64,000 nt of DNA from Niabella sp. GTDB taxonomy: Bacteria > Bacteroidota > Bacteroidia > Chitinophagales > Chitinophagaceae. Shown piece after piece: positions 35,601 to 43,382 of this stretch; the first letter of the stretch is position 1, and every line of letters begins with the position of its first letter. The notes beneath the pieces were generated by a model. The model was not told the origin of the DNA, searched no databases, and saw only the letters and a program-made list of their open reading frames with translations. The stretch is from NCBI GenBank assembly GCA_027493055.1, contig JAPUDO010000046.1, positions 186,001 to 250,000 on the forward strand, written 5' to 3'. A program made the position numbers and the translations under genes.

Positions 35601-36173
35601 AATACGGTTCAGGTCCAGCTCCGTAGCATCTAATTTCTGTTTGGCCTCTTTTTTCCTTGTTTTATAAATGGAGATACCGGCGGCCTGCTCCAGCATTTTC
35701 CGGCGGCTGTTGTCTTTATCGCGGATGAGATCGTCCACCATGTCCAGCGCAATAATGGCGTAGGAATCGGTGCTGATACCGGTATCCATAAAAAGGTTCT
35801 GAATATCTTTCAGGCGGCACTGTACATCGTTCAATCGATATTCGCTTTCCCCGCTTTTGTAAAATTTACGGGTGATGCGCACGGTATTGAACTCGGTGGG
35901 CAACAGGTTTTTGGTATTTTCAAAAGTAAGGCTTACCTCAGCCAGGCCACTGGCTGAACGGGTTTTGGAACCGTTAAACACCAGGCTGTCAAGGTTTTCA
36001 CTACGCAGCGCACTGATCTTTTGCTCACCAATTACCCAGCGTATGCTGTCCACAATATTGGATTTACCGCACCCGTTCGGCCCTACAATACCGGTAATAT
36101 TGTCATCAAAATTCACAATGGTTTTATCGGCGAAGCTTTTAAAACCTTTTATTTCTAAACTCTTTAATCTCAC
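32640..36173 (-). CDS. smc: Chromosome segregation protein SMC
   Basis: A 1177-residue SMC ATPase that folds and separates the chromosome with ScpAB. Walker A is GPNGCGKSN (31-39). Two long coiled coils surround a hinge (about 500-680, YPDSVKFLHKNKDWNYNAPILSD...LTGGSVGLIEGKK). The C-terminal head carries the signature LSGGERTLTATALLFAIYLI and Walker B FCILDEVDAPLDDAN. The protein is complete and normal in length. scpA and scpB are not adjacent. Confidence 0.96.
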   Translation of the reverse strand: MRLKSLEIKGFKSFADKTIVNFDDNITGIVGPNGCGKSNIVDSIRWVIGEQKISALRSENLDSLVFNGSKTRSASGLAEVSLTFENTKNLLPTEFNTVRITRKFYKSGESEYRLNDVQCRLKDIQNLFMDTGISTDSYAIIALDMVDDLIRDKDNSRRKMLEQAAGISIYKTRKKEAKQKLDATELDLNRIEDLLFEINNQLKALESQAKKAEKYHEIKKDYREISIELAKAALEGFNLTYKDLTEQQEAETDKVLKLEAEVAAEEAALEQEKTGFIEKERSLQSMQHAFNELQQKVRTKEGDKNLAVQRLQYLKEKEGGLQEFLDKSGEQLKGIEESIAFTGQQVAEEEKAYEGLTEQLDSLKAEADEKRGILDSRRNALDEMRLENQQVQRTQFEAEKKVAVADTSIQNLQRAIQQIEQESEQRAATFETLDAERIQKEQLLEEQKQSLEQLQAHNEHTKEQILHTQQILDGLRNEMAEESRKLDAKKNEHDLLKSMIDSMEGYPDSVKFLHKNKDWNYNAPILSDIIYVKEEYRTALENVLEPYLNYYVVNSLQQGLEAVHLLDNNKKGKANFFLLDKIGEAVGASSDHTLENATPALSVVEVDEKYSNLAKHLLGNVFIAEGEEALNNSNGFTVIEKTGRYVKGKHTLTGGSVGLIEGKKIGRAKNLEKLQEDIAAQDAVVQNLRAQIQSRHNEVIAFNEDLRENAIKETEKAIQELSNQVFSLQNKLENVQGQQSTARNRLEDLNEQLQQTQSAVEGVRRELQEFNEVLQLNANRLAEAEEAFKAAQGAHEESLGYFNEFNLNVTRQQSKVNALKQELAFKNNQLEALQKQVEQSTQQLAGTNEDIAQNEAALVAVEDELLQLMHAREEDKKVLDEADQAYYNQRNQLSEKESELRHKAKEKEQAEHLLAAIKDKLNELKLQLAGTKERLNVEFKIQLEDILDEERTSETTTEELQEKADRLKKRLENLGEVNPTAIEAFTEMKKRYEFIVEQKNDLVNAKESLLKTIEEVESTANQKFLDTFNQVRENFRKVFKSLFTEDDQCDLVLENPENLAETGIDVMARPKGKRPTSLTQLSGGERTLTATALLFAIYLIKPAPFCILDEVDAPLDDANVGKFTNMIREFSDNSQFIIVTHNKTTMSTVDVIYGVTMQEPGVSKLVSVDFRSLAAAG

Positions 36174-36413
36174 GATGAAAAACTTTTATTGCAACGGCGA
36201 ATATATACCATGAAACGGTTGTTGCTACAGCGTTTTATACACAGATTTCTACAGCAGGGTGTGGAAAAAAAGTTGCAGCCTGCAGTTTGGCATGACAGGT
36301 GTTGATTTTCATTGGAATGGTGTATATATTTTCTATAATAATTTGGAGATGAGGGCTTACAGATATAAAAAGTTTATAACTGTTATTCTGTTTAAAATAA
36401 GGAGTTTTGTGAA

Positions 36414-36800
36414 ATGACAAGAGAAGAAAGAATGAAACAGGCGGAAACGCATGTTTTTAAAACGGTGTTTCCTGATACTACAAATCATCATAACACCATG
36501 TTTGGCGGGCAGATAATGATGATGATGACGGAAACGGCTTTTATGACGGCTACCAGGTTTTGCAGGAAAAGTTTTGTTATTGTGGGCGCTGATAAGATCG
36601 AATTTACAAGACCGATCCCTGCGGCATCGCTTGTTGAATTCATCGGCAACGTTGAAGAAACGGGCAATACGAGTATTAAAATAAAAGTGAACGTTTTCCT
36701 GGAAAAGATGGAAGAGGCTTTCAGGGAACAGGCTGCCAGCGGCTTATTTACTTTGGTTGCGATAGATGAGCATAATAAACCGGTGAAGATAGAGCCCTGA
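36414..36800 (+). CDS. Hotdog-fold acyl-CoA thioesterase (YciA-like)
   Basis: A 128-residue single-hotdog thioesterase: FPDTTNHHNTMFGGQIMMMMTETAFMTATRF holds the conserved N-x-x-G-G-x-x-M-x-x-x-D/E core, followed by VIVGADKIEFTRPIPAASLVEFIGNVEETGNTSIKIKVNVF. It hydrolyses acyl-CoA esters in the cytosol. The start at 36414 follows TAAGGAG at about 36399-36405, which is an unusually good Shine-Dalgarno match for this phylum. It is a single gene, convergent with the HigA-like gene. Confidence 0.86.
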   Translation: MTREERMKQAETHVFKTVFPDTTNHHNTMFGGQIMMMMTETAFMTATRFCRKSFVIVGADKIEFTRPIPAASLVEFIGNVEETGNTSIKIKVNVFLEKMEEAFREQAASGLFTLVAIDEHNKPVKIEP

Positions 36801-36829
36801 TCTTTTTCATTCCCTAATATTGCGCTTGC

Positions 36830-37186
36830 TTAATAAGCCTGTATAAGTACTTCGGAAGGAATACGCAATGTGGCGCTTAACTTCCTGATCATATCCAGCG
36901 AAAGTTTTCGTTTCCTGTTTAATATCTCACTGGCCCTGCTTTTCTGACCGATCAGATCTGCCAGATCGTTCTGATTATAATCCAGTTGCTCCATCCTGAA
37001 CTTAATAGCTTCAATGGGGTCCGGCATATCAATAGGGAAATATTCTTCTTCATATTTTTCAATCAGGATACCGAGAATTTCCAGCTCATCTCCTTCTTTT
37101 GTTCCTTTTTTTGCATCAAATATCTTCTCCAGCCGTTCCAGGGCCTGTATATAATCTTTTTCGTTTTTTATGAGTTTCAATTTCAT
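36830..37186 (-). CDS. HigA-family antitoxin-like transcription regulator (orphan)
   Basis: A 118-residue protein: a charged N-terminal region (KLIKNEKDYIQALERLEKIFDAKKGTKEGDELEILGILIEKYEEEYFPI) of the HigA extended type, then a Cro/C1 helix-turn-helix (AIKFRMEQLDYNQNDLADLIGQKSRASEILNRKRKLSLDMIRKLSATLRIPSEVLIQ). Family members neutralise HigB mRNA-cleaving toxins, usually encoded directly upstream. Here no HigB-size frame lies upstream; instead a dispersed intergenic repeat begins 36 bp before its ATG. It is therefore an orphan antitoxin, or a domesticated regulator. Confidence 0.85.
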   Translation of the reverse strand: MKLKLIKNEKDYIQALERLEKIFDAKKGTKEGDELEILGILIEKYEEEYFPIDMPDPIEAIKFRMEQLDYNQNDLADLIGQKSRASEILNRKRKLSLDMIRKLSATLRIPSEVLIQAY

Positions 37187-37221
37187 GTGTTTAGTTTTTT
37201 AGTGGTTACATAGATATTACA

Positions 37222-37508
37222 ACTTTATGTTTTTCCACCTTTTTCTTAATAAAAAGGTGGAGCCAAAAATCATCCCGATAGCGATCGGGAGTGATGCCTG
37301 AGCTAAAAATGAATTCCGTTCCGCTAAAATGCCTGAACTCGCTCCCCGGTTGAAAAAGTTAAACAGTCCCTGCGGGCTCAGACAACAGGCATTTTTTTAC
37401 GCTACACTCCATTCATTTTCTTAACGCTCATGCATCAAGGCCACTCCCATTCATTGTAATAAACTCTTTTCATTAAATGCCATCGCATCATTGATTTTGC
37501 ACCACAAA
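37222..37508. repeat. Dispersed intergenic repeat, copy A (about 287 bp)
   Basis: Begins with ACTTTATGTTTTTCCACC and ends with TTTTGCACCACAAA. A copy of nearly equal length and the same orientation lies at 57684-57971. Shared landmarks in order: a hairpin CCACCTTTTT/AAAAAGGTGG (37235-37260), GGAGCCAAAAATCA, GCTAAAAATGA.TTCCG, ACTCGCTCCC, GGGCTCAGA, TTTCTTAACGC, TCAAGGCC.CTCCC and the terminal GCATCATTGATTTTGCACC. Copy A also carries a small palindrome TCCCGATAGCGATCGGGA (37274-37291). No frame is kept open in either strand. It fills the 379-bp gap between the HigA-like gene and the permease. Confidence 0.8.
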
Positions 37509-37565
37509 ACAAGAGTGCGACGCAATTTTGCTGATAGCAGCACTGCCGGTGACCTAATAAAAAAT

Positions 37566-39068
37566 CTATTCCGCCACTTTTTTGCTACGCATAGCTATAT
37601 AATAGATGGGCACACCTATCAGTACAATCAGCAGGCCAAACAGGGAAGTAGCAGGCTTGTAAAACAATAGGCCTAAAGCCATAGTACCGGCCATTAAAAT
37701 GTAAATAACAGGGATAACAGGATAACCGAATGCCTTGTAGGGCCTTTCGGCATCGGGACGCTTTTTGCGCAACCTGAAAACACCGATGATGGTGAGGATA
37801 TAAAATACCAGTGTGATAAATACTACATAATCCAGCAGCAACCCATATTTACCGCTTAAACAAAGCAGGGCTGCCCACACGCACTGTGCCCATAAAGCCC
37901 ATTGCGGCACAGCATTCTTGTTAAGCGAAGCCGCCTGTGGAAGAAAGAGTTTGTCCTGCGCCATGGTATAAAAAACCCTGGCACCGGTAAGTACCAGGCC
38001 GTTGTTACATCCGAATGTAGATACCATGATCATTACCGCTATAATGGCCGTACCATAAGCGCCGAAAATATTAGAAGCAGCGGCGGTGGCTACTCTGTCC
38101 TGCAAGGGAAATGCTACACTGGGCGAAGCTACTTCGGTAGCAAAAGCAGCGGCGCCTTCAGATGCCTGTGGAAATAAAGGCAATACCGCAATGTACATGA
38201 TATTGGTAAGCACATAAACAGTGGTTACGATAAGCGTACCGAGGAAAAGGCTGAGCCCTACATTTTTTTTAGGATTCTTGATCTCCCCCGCAATAAAGGT
38301 GACATTTTCCCATGCAACGCTGCTGAACACAGAGCCTACCATGGCGGAGCTGATCAAACCGATCATCAGGAAAACAGATGAAGGTTCTTTGAACAACGAC
38401 CAGCCTATCTGGCTGTCGCTTTCATCTTTTACCGCTTCTGTAAACCTGAAATCAAAGCCGGTGGCCCAATTAGCGTTCCATACATCGGCTTTAGCGGCAA
38501 TGAGCAGGCCAAATATGATCAATGCAAATAATGAGAACAGCTTGGCTATTGTAAATACGGACTGTATGAACTTTCCTTCTTTTATACCTCTTGTATTGAC
38601 ATACGTGAGAAAAACAATAAGCGCAATGGATACCAGTTGCGCGGGATACAGCTTGAACCAGTCTCCTATCCGGAAAATAATATTTTCATCTGCCATAGTG
38701 AGCGCGGGAATGAAGTAGCCGGCAAATTTGCTGAACGCTACCCCCACCGCGGCAATGGTCCCGGTTTGTATTACAGCGAAAAAGCTCCACCCATATAAAA
38801 ACCCCGTAAAGGGGTTATAGGCTTCTTTTAAATACACATATTGTCCGCCCGCCTTTGGGAACATGGAAGAAAGCTCTCCGTAGGTAACAGCAGCAAAAAC
38901 CGTCATTAAGCCGGTGATCACCCACAACGCGATGAGCCAGCCTGCGCTGCCTACATTACGCGTCATGTCTGCGCTTACAATGAAAATACCCGAGCCGATC
39001 ATGGAGCCGGCAACGATCATAGTACCATCAAATAAGCTAAGGGACTGTTTAAATTTTTCTCCGGACAT
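37566..39068 (-). CDS. APC-family amino-acid permease
   Basis: A 500-residue inner-membrane carrier with about 12-13 helices. Family marks are the opening LSLFDGTMIVAGSMIGSGIFIVSADM (the broken first helix with GSGIF that binds the amino-acid carboxylate) and ELSSMFPKAGGQYVYLKEAYNPFTGFLYGWSF. The second half is intact (RKKRPDAERPYKAFGYPVIPVIYILMAG). Closest in style to the LAT/AGT-type exchangers. The substrate cannot be set. Single gene, same strand as tag. Confidence 0.9.
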   Translation of the reverse strand: MSGEKFKQSLSLFDGTMIVAGSMIGSGIFIVSADMTRNVGSAGWLIALWVITGLMTVFAAVTYGELSSMFPKAGGQYVYLKEAYNPFTGFLYGWSFFAVIQTGTIAAVGVAFSKFAGYFIPALTMADENIIFRIGDWFKLYPAQLVSIALIVFLTYVNTRGIKEGKFIQSVFTIAKLFSLFALIIFGLLIAAKADVWNANWATGFDFRFTEAVKDESDSQIGWSLFKEPSSVFLMIGLISSAMVGSVFSSVAWENVTFIAGEIKNPKKNVGLSLFLGTLIVTTVYVLTNIMYIAVLPLFPQASEGAAAFATEVASPSVAFPLQDRVATAAASNIFGAYGTAIIAVMIMVSTFGCNNGLVLTGARVFYTMAQDKLFLPQAASLNKNAVPQWALWAQCVWAALLCLSGKYGLLLDYVVFITLVFYILTIIGVFRLRKKRPDAERPYKAFGYPVIPVIYILMAGTMALGLLFYKPATSLFGLLIVLIGVPIYYIAMRSKKVAE

Positions 39069-39116
39069 AGTATGGTTTTGTTGTAGTGGACAAGATAGGA
39101 ATTAATTCTTAAAAAA

Positions 39117-39151
39117 TGTCCATGGTCTATGGTCCATAGACTATGGACTAT
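39117..39151. repeat. Short-word palindromic repeat (GTCCATGGTC/CTATGG type)
   Basis: TGTCCATGGTCTATGGTCCATAGACTATGG... consists of alternating forms of the words seen at 12384-12418, in inverted orientation, and contains overlapping palindromes. It lies between tag and the permease, where it may form a hairpin. Confidence 0.6.
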
Positions 39152-39693
39152 CTCATCCACATTGGTTTTAGCTTTGCTATTTTTTTATAAACAGGGCAGC
39201 TTTCGCTATGGCATCCGGGCAGGTAACCGGTGCTCATTAAAAATTCATTTACGATCTCCCCTCCTGTGAACCTGAACGTTTTTTTAAACAGCTTTGTCCA
39301 CTCTTCTCTTGTTTTGGGATGGTGCTGATTGAGCCAGTTTTTAAATGAGCCAAACTCTTTTTGCAGCGCTTTGATGGTTTTGGCATTTTCGATGGCGGCG
39401 TTTATTTTAAGCCGGTTGCGGATGATACCAGCGTCCTGCATAAGGGCATCAAATTTCTTCTGCGTATAAGAGCTTACCTTGTCTATATTAAAATTGTCAA
39501 AGGCTTTATAGAAATTATCTTTCTTTTTTAGAATGGTTTCCCAGCTCAGCCCTGCCTGGTTGATCTCGAGCACCAGCCTGGCAAATAATTCATCGTCTGA
39601 TTCCAAAGGAAAGCCGTATTCATTATCATGATAATGCTGATGCACGCTATCCTTCCCTTTACCCTTTATAAAATCGCAATAGTAATTTGACAT
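39148..39693 (-). CDS. tag: DNA-3-methyladenine glycosylase I
   Basis: A 181-residue base-excision glycosylase that removes 3-methyladenine. The zinc and catalytic marks are YYCDFIKGKGKDSVHQHYHDNEYG (Cys6 and His near 20), FARLVLEINQAGLSWETILKKK (catalytic Glu43, Trp51) and the closing GYLPGCHSESCPVYKK with the second zinc Cys/His pair. Length and order are typical. It is divergent from tRNA-Val. Confidence 0.94.
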   Translation of the reverse strand: MSNYYCDFIKGKGKDSVHQHYHDNEYGFPLESDDELFARLVLEINQAGLSWETILKKKDNFYKAFDNFNIDKVSSYTQKKFDALMQDAGIIRNRLKINAAIENAKTIKALQKEFGSFKNWLNQHHPKTREEWTKLFKKTFRFTGGEIVNEFLMSTGYLPGCHSESCPVYKKIAKLKPMWMR

Positions 39694-39727
39694 GGCTGCA
39701 ATATCAATAAAAAAAATTTATAGTTTA

Positions 39728-39760
39728 TTTGGAATATTTAAAGTGGTTCCCTTATTTTTG
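39728..39760 (+). promoter_or_regulatory. Canonical Bacteroidota promoter of tRNA-Val
   Basis: TTTG (39728-39731) and TATTTTTG (39753-39760) are separated by 21 bp, an exact fit to the TTTG/TAnnTTTG pattern. The tRNA starts 34 bp after the -7 box. Confidence 0.8.
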
Positions 39761-39794
39761 CACTCCCTTTAGAAATAAGGGGATTTGAAATATC

Positions 39795-39869
39795 GGGAGT
39801 TTAGCTCAGTTGGTTCAGAGCATCTGCCTTACAAGCAGAGGGTCGGCGGTTCGAGCCCGTCAACTCCCA
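39795..39869 (+). tRNA. tRNA-Val (anticodon TAC)
   Basis: A complete cloverleaf of 75 nt: acceptor GGGAGTT/AACTCCC, D-loop GCTCAGTTGGTTCAGAGC, anticodon stem TCTGC/GCAGA with loop CTTACAA (anticodon TAC, reads GTA and GTG), T-loop TTCGAGC. The 3' CCA is not encoded (ACAAAG follows). Confidence 0.97.
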
Positions 39870-39874
39870 CAAAG

Positions 39875-39898
39875 CCTCGCAAATTTGCGGGGTTTTTT
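39875..39898 (+). terminator. Intrinsic terminator of tRNA-Val
   Basis: CCTCGCAAA (39875-39883) and TTTGCGGGG (39884-39892) form a stem with one G-T pair, opening at the centre for a loop, followed by T6. Confidence 0.85.
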
Positions 39899-40020
39899 AT
39901 TGCCTGTGTTTTACGTCCATATTTTATACGCTCCATCCAAGAGCCGCAATACCTGCCTTTTTTATCCCCAGGTTTGTTCCCTTCACGCATAACGAACATT
40001 CAAAGATCATCAATAGTGAT

Positions 40021-40028
40021 TAAATTTG
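40021..40028 (+). promoter_or_regulatory. -7 box TAAATTTG just before the GH130 gene
   Basis: Exact TAnnTTTG match ending 7 bp before the ATG at 40036. A transcript from here would be nearly leaderless, or translation would begin at the second ATG, 40090. Confidence 0.4.
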
Positions 40029-40035
40029 TTACATA

Positions 40036-41001
40036 ATGAGCAAAATAAAAATACCCTGGCAGGACCGGCCTGAAAATAATACAGATATAATGTGGCGCTA
40101 CGAACAAAACCCGGTGATTGGCCGTTACCAGATACCTTCGTCCAATAGTATTTTCAATAGCGCTGTAGTTCCGTTTGACAATGGCTTTGCCGGAGTTTTC
40201 AGGTGTGATAATAAGGCTGTACAAATGAACATTTTTTCCGGTTTTAGTAAAGATGGCATTCACTGGGATATTCAGCATGATCCTATTCAAATGCAGCCGG
40301 GCAATACAGACATGATTGAGTCTGATTACAAATATGATCCCAGGGTAACATTTATTGAAGACCGGTACTGGATCACCTGGTGTAATGGTTATCATGGGCC
40401 TACCATCGGCATAGGCTATACTTTTGATTTTAAAACCTTTTACCAATGTGAAAATGCGTTTTTGCCGTTTAACAGGAATGGCGTTTTATTTCCTGAAAAG
40501 ATAAACGGGAAATACGCTATGCTTAGCCGCCCCAGCGATAATGGCCATACGCCTTTTGGAGATATCTATATCAGCTACAGCCCCGATATGAAATACTGGG
40601 GAGCGCATAGGTGTGTTATGAAAACAGCCCCCTTTACAGAAAGCGCCTGGCAATGCACCAAGATAGGGGCCGGCTCTGTTCCTTTTCTTACAGAAGAAGG
40701 ATGGCTTATGTTTTACCACGGAGTTATTAATACCTGCAATGGCTTCAGGTATTCCATGGGCGCCGCCTTATTAGATAAAAACAAACCCGAAAAAGTTTTG
40801 TACCGGTCCAAGCCCTATCTGTTAGCCCCGGCAGCACCTTACGAACTGACAGGGGATGTTCCTAACGTTGTTTTCCCCTGTGCTGCTTTGCAGGATGGCG
40901 AAAAGGTTGCTGTGTACTATGGTGCAGCCGACACGGTTGTTTGTATGGCGTTTGGGTATATTAAAGAAATTATCGGTTTTATAAAAAATAACACCCTCTG
41001 A
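40036..41001 (+). CDS. GH130 family beta-mannoside phosphorylase/glycosidase
   Basis: A 321-residue cytosolic (no signal) five-bladed-propeller enzyme. GH130 marks: [90 protein letters not shown] and [18 protein letters not shown]. Members cleave beta-1,4-mannosyl bonds with phosphate, for example Man-GlcNAc or mannobiose, giving mannose 1-phosphate. It lies beside a mannan-type locus of the opposite strand and converges on it, so it is probably part of that pathway as the cytosolic last step. A start at 40090 ([12 protein letters not shown]) is also possible. Confidence 0.9.
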   Translation: MSKIKIPWQDRPENNTDIMWRYEQNPVIGRYQIPSSNSIFNSAVVPFDNGFAGVFRCDNKAVQMNIFSGFSKDGIHWDIQHDPIQMQPGNTDMIESDYKYDPRVTFIEDRYWITWCNGYHGPTIGIGYTFDFKTFYQCENAFLPFNRNGVLFPEKINGKYAMLSRPSDNGHTPFGDIYISYSPDMKYWGAHRCVMKTAPFTESAWQCTKIGAGSVPFLTEEGWLMFYHGVINTCNGFRYSMGAALLDKNKPEKVLYRSKPYLLAPAAPYELTGDVPNVVFPCAALQDGEKVAVYYGAADTVVCMAFGYIKEIIGFIKNNTL

Positions 41002-41074
41002 GTTAACAGCAAATGAACCTGCGCTAAAATCCTGGGTATCTGTAAAGCAAGGTAATCGAACTCATTTTATTTTG

Positions 41075-43225
41075 CTACCACTTTATGCTTACACGAACCC
41101 CTTCGCTATAATTAGACAGACGAAGCAACAGGGTTTGTGTTTTTGCATCCCATGTTTTTGAAAGTATTTCAACGCTATCACTGCCTTTATGTGCACTGAC
41201 GGCCTTAGGAACCTTTGGCAACCTAATCCGCATTACATTTATAGTACTGGAAGGGCTCTTTGCCATAAAAGTATAGCTGTTGCCAGTAACTATTTCATCA
41301 TTAACCCGCGCAGCAGCAGCAAGTACTTTGGGACGGTTTGTTTTAATGCCAGACAGGTCCAATAGAAAAGCCTGCGTGCCGGGCAACACTTCTTTCATAT
41401 CTAATATGGGAAGCCCGGGATCGAACAGATCTATTACGGGTCCTTTGATCTGGAGTGAATTATTATCTTTATTTTCATCCATAACGGCTGCAACGATATA
41501 AGCCCCCCGCTTTAAAATAAAATTATTTTTAAAGAGGAGTTGCTTTTCTCCTGCATACATTTCAAATGCTTTTTTTACATAATTTACAAATGCAGCATCT
41601 GCTCCGGCTGTTAAAACCAATTCTTTAGGATCCTGCCTGTTGATGCACACCCACCCCTTTCCTGTTTTAATAAATTTCCCGTCAGAAATAGCGGTACTGC
41701 CCAATGCCATTTTTTTAAACAGGTCTTCGGAAGGAGCACCGTATTTTTTCCCGTTTGTATTCCACCATTCCTGCACTTTCTGAAACGGATCATTATCTCT
41801 GCCATAGTACATTAACACACCTCCTCTCTTTACCCATTGGACTAATGCAGCATGATAATTTTCACTTAGTGGTTTCATATTGGCATAGCTCATGATTAAG
41901 ACCTTAATATTTTTTAAGGTATTAGCATTGGATAGGTTTTCCATGTGAACGGTTGCTACCGGCACCCCTCTTTTTAACAATGGCATGGCCATTCCATAAA
42001 AATTGGATAGCTGGGGATCTTCGTAACCGGCGTGCGTGGGAAACCGCTGAAACATCATGGAATTGGATACCAGGATCCCAATGCCGTGACTTCCGTTTAC
42101 TTGATTTGTGGATACGGGTATTTCATTCAGCGCGTTTACCATTACCTGCATTTGTGTGGCATAAGCAGGAGATATAGGTTGCCGTTCATCGCTGTTTTCC
42201 AGCTTAAATTTTCCCATGTAGATACGGTTGGGCCATGGCATTACTTCATAATCGGCCACGGATGGATATAAAAGCTTTGCGGTAAAAGTAGCCTGGTAAT
42301 TTCTTTTATAATCATCCCAGGTACGCGGCCAGTCTTCAATAGGGTCGGTAAGTAAAAAGATCTTTTTTCCGGTGGGCTGTATCATAGATATCATAGAGCC
42401 GTATTCTAAAAACGCATTCTCAAAAACGCGTTCTTTATTGATCCCATTAAAATACACAGGCTCTCTTGAAGTGCCGGTCCATACCTGCGCAATATACCCA
42501 TCTACATCATCTATAGATGCCAGGCTGGCTTCGGGGCTAACAATTTTCCATGCGGAATAATTAATCAGTGAATGCGTAGGCACATAACATTTCACTTCTT
42601 TTCCAACACTTTTGCTATAAGCCTTTACATAGGCAAAACATTCTTTCAGGGCGTTATAATACAACTGGTATTTTAATTTGGATGAAAGCCAGGTTGCTTC
42701 AGGAGACTCATGCTGCGGCCGCCAGTCAAAGCCATAATAGTTTTTCCATTCCTTTTTAAAAGCTCCGCTATATCCTGCTCTTGCCCAAAATTCCGGCTCT
42801 TCCAAATGAATAGCTGTTACGCCTGCGTCTATGGCTCGTTTTAAATGGGTTTTCAGGTAATTGAGATAGTTTGCTGAAGGAACAATATAGGGTACATTTT
42901 TGCCATGCCATATTGTATCTCCGTTGCGCTGCACCTGCCCTTCATCCAAATGCATGTTTCCATCGTACCGGCCCAAAAAATAATCCTGGTACTGGCCCCA
43001 GGCAATACCGGTCATAAAATGCACTTTATATCCTTTATCCCGCCAGCCTTTTACCCTTTGCTCAAAGTTTCCGCCGGCATCATTAACACCATAAACAATA
43101 GCTACATCAGATCTTACATCATAAGCCTCATTCCAGGCCTCTGCAACCTGGAAAGCCGTTTTTTCCTGGGCTGCAGCCAACAGAAAAGCTCCTGATAAAA
43201 GAAAAATGAAGAATGCTTTTTTCAT
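41075..43225 (-). CDS. Secreted putative glycoside hydrolase of unassigned family (mannan locus)
   Basis: A 716-residue protein with a signal peptide (MKKAFFIFLLSGAFLLAAAQ, start at 43225). I do not recognise a named family. Residues about 25-380 read as a TIM-barrel-like enzyme domain, with GVTAIHLEEPEFWARAGYSGAFKKEWKNYYGFDW holding conserved-looking acidic residues and later VADYEVMPWPNRIYMG. The middle (about 390-500) with LLKRGVPVATVHMENL...IKVLIMSYANMKPLSENYHAALVQWVKRGGVLMYYG resembles the trimerisation, amidotransferase-like domain of GH42 beta-galactosidases. The C-terminal part is beta-rich. It is last in the sigma-FecR-SusC-SusD-DUF3823-GH125 series, so a mannoside or decorated mannan is the likely substrate. 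Confidence 0.6.
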   Translation of the reverse strand: MKKAFFIFLLSGAFLLAAAQEKTAFQVAEAWNEAYDVRSDVAIVYGVNDAGGNFEQRVKGWRDKGYKVHFMTGIAWGQYQDYFLGRYDGNMHLDEGQVQRNGDTIWHGKNVPYIVPSANYLNYLKTHLKRAIDAGVTAIHLEEPEFWARAGYSGAFKKEWKNYYGFDWRPQHESPEATWLSSKLKYQLYYNALKECFAYVKAYSKSVGKEVKCYVPTHSLINYSAWKIVSPEASLASIDDVDGYIAQVWTGTSREPVYFNGINKERVFENAFLEYGSMISMIQPTGKKIFLLTDPIEDWPRTWDDYKRNYQATFTAKLLYPSVADYEVMPWPNRIYMGKFKLENSDERQPISPAYATQMQVMVNALNEIPVSTNQVNGSHGIGILVSNSMMFQRFPTHAGYEDPQLSNFYGMAMPLLKRGVPVATVHMENLSNANTLKNIKVLIMSYANMKPLSENYHAALVQWVKRGGVLMYYGRDNDPFQKVQEWWNTNGKKYGAPSEDLFKKMALGSTAISDGKFIKTGKGWVCINRQDPKELVLTAGADAAFVNYVKKAFEMYAGEKQLLFKNNFILKRGAYIVAAVMDENKDNNSLQIKGPVIDLFDPGLPILDMKEVLPGTQAFLLDLSGIKTNRPKVLAAAARVNDEIVTGNSYTFMAKSPSSTINVMRIRLPKVPKAVSAHKGSDSVEILSKTWDAKTQTLLLRLSNYSEGVRVSIKW

Positions 43226-43261
43226 CTGTATATTTTTTATTTTTTCTATTGTCAGAACCTG

Positions 43262-43279
43262 TCCCGCAAACATGCGGGA
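43262..43279. repeat. Short hairpin TCCCGCA/TGCGGGA
   Basis: A perfect 7-bp stem (43262-43268 with 43273-43279) in the gap between GH125 and the putative glycosidase. No U tract; it may be a transcript-processing or stability element. Confidence 0.45.
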
Positions 43280-43290
43280 TGGAATTTAGC

Positions 43291-43359
43291 ATAAGAAAAT
43301 ATTCGTTATTTTCGGGTATAAAAATGTCCAGAGGACTCCTTAGAAGAATATTTTCTTAT
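43291..43359. repeat. Perfect 14-bp inverted repeat between two glycosidase genes
   Basis: ATAAGAAAATATTC (43291-43304) and GAATATTTTCTTAT (43346-43359) are exact inverted copies, 41 nt apart; the loop itself contains GTCC-AGA-GGAC. It occupies most of the gap (43226-43382). Confidence 0.6.
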
Positions 43360-43382
43360 ACTTCATTTTATAAAATTCTATT

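Noticed and set aside
37187-37565. HigB-type toxin gene upstream of the HigA-like gene
   Set aside because: Looked for on both strands; no frame of about 100 codons exists, and the gap is filled by the dispersed repeat.
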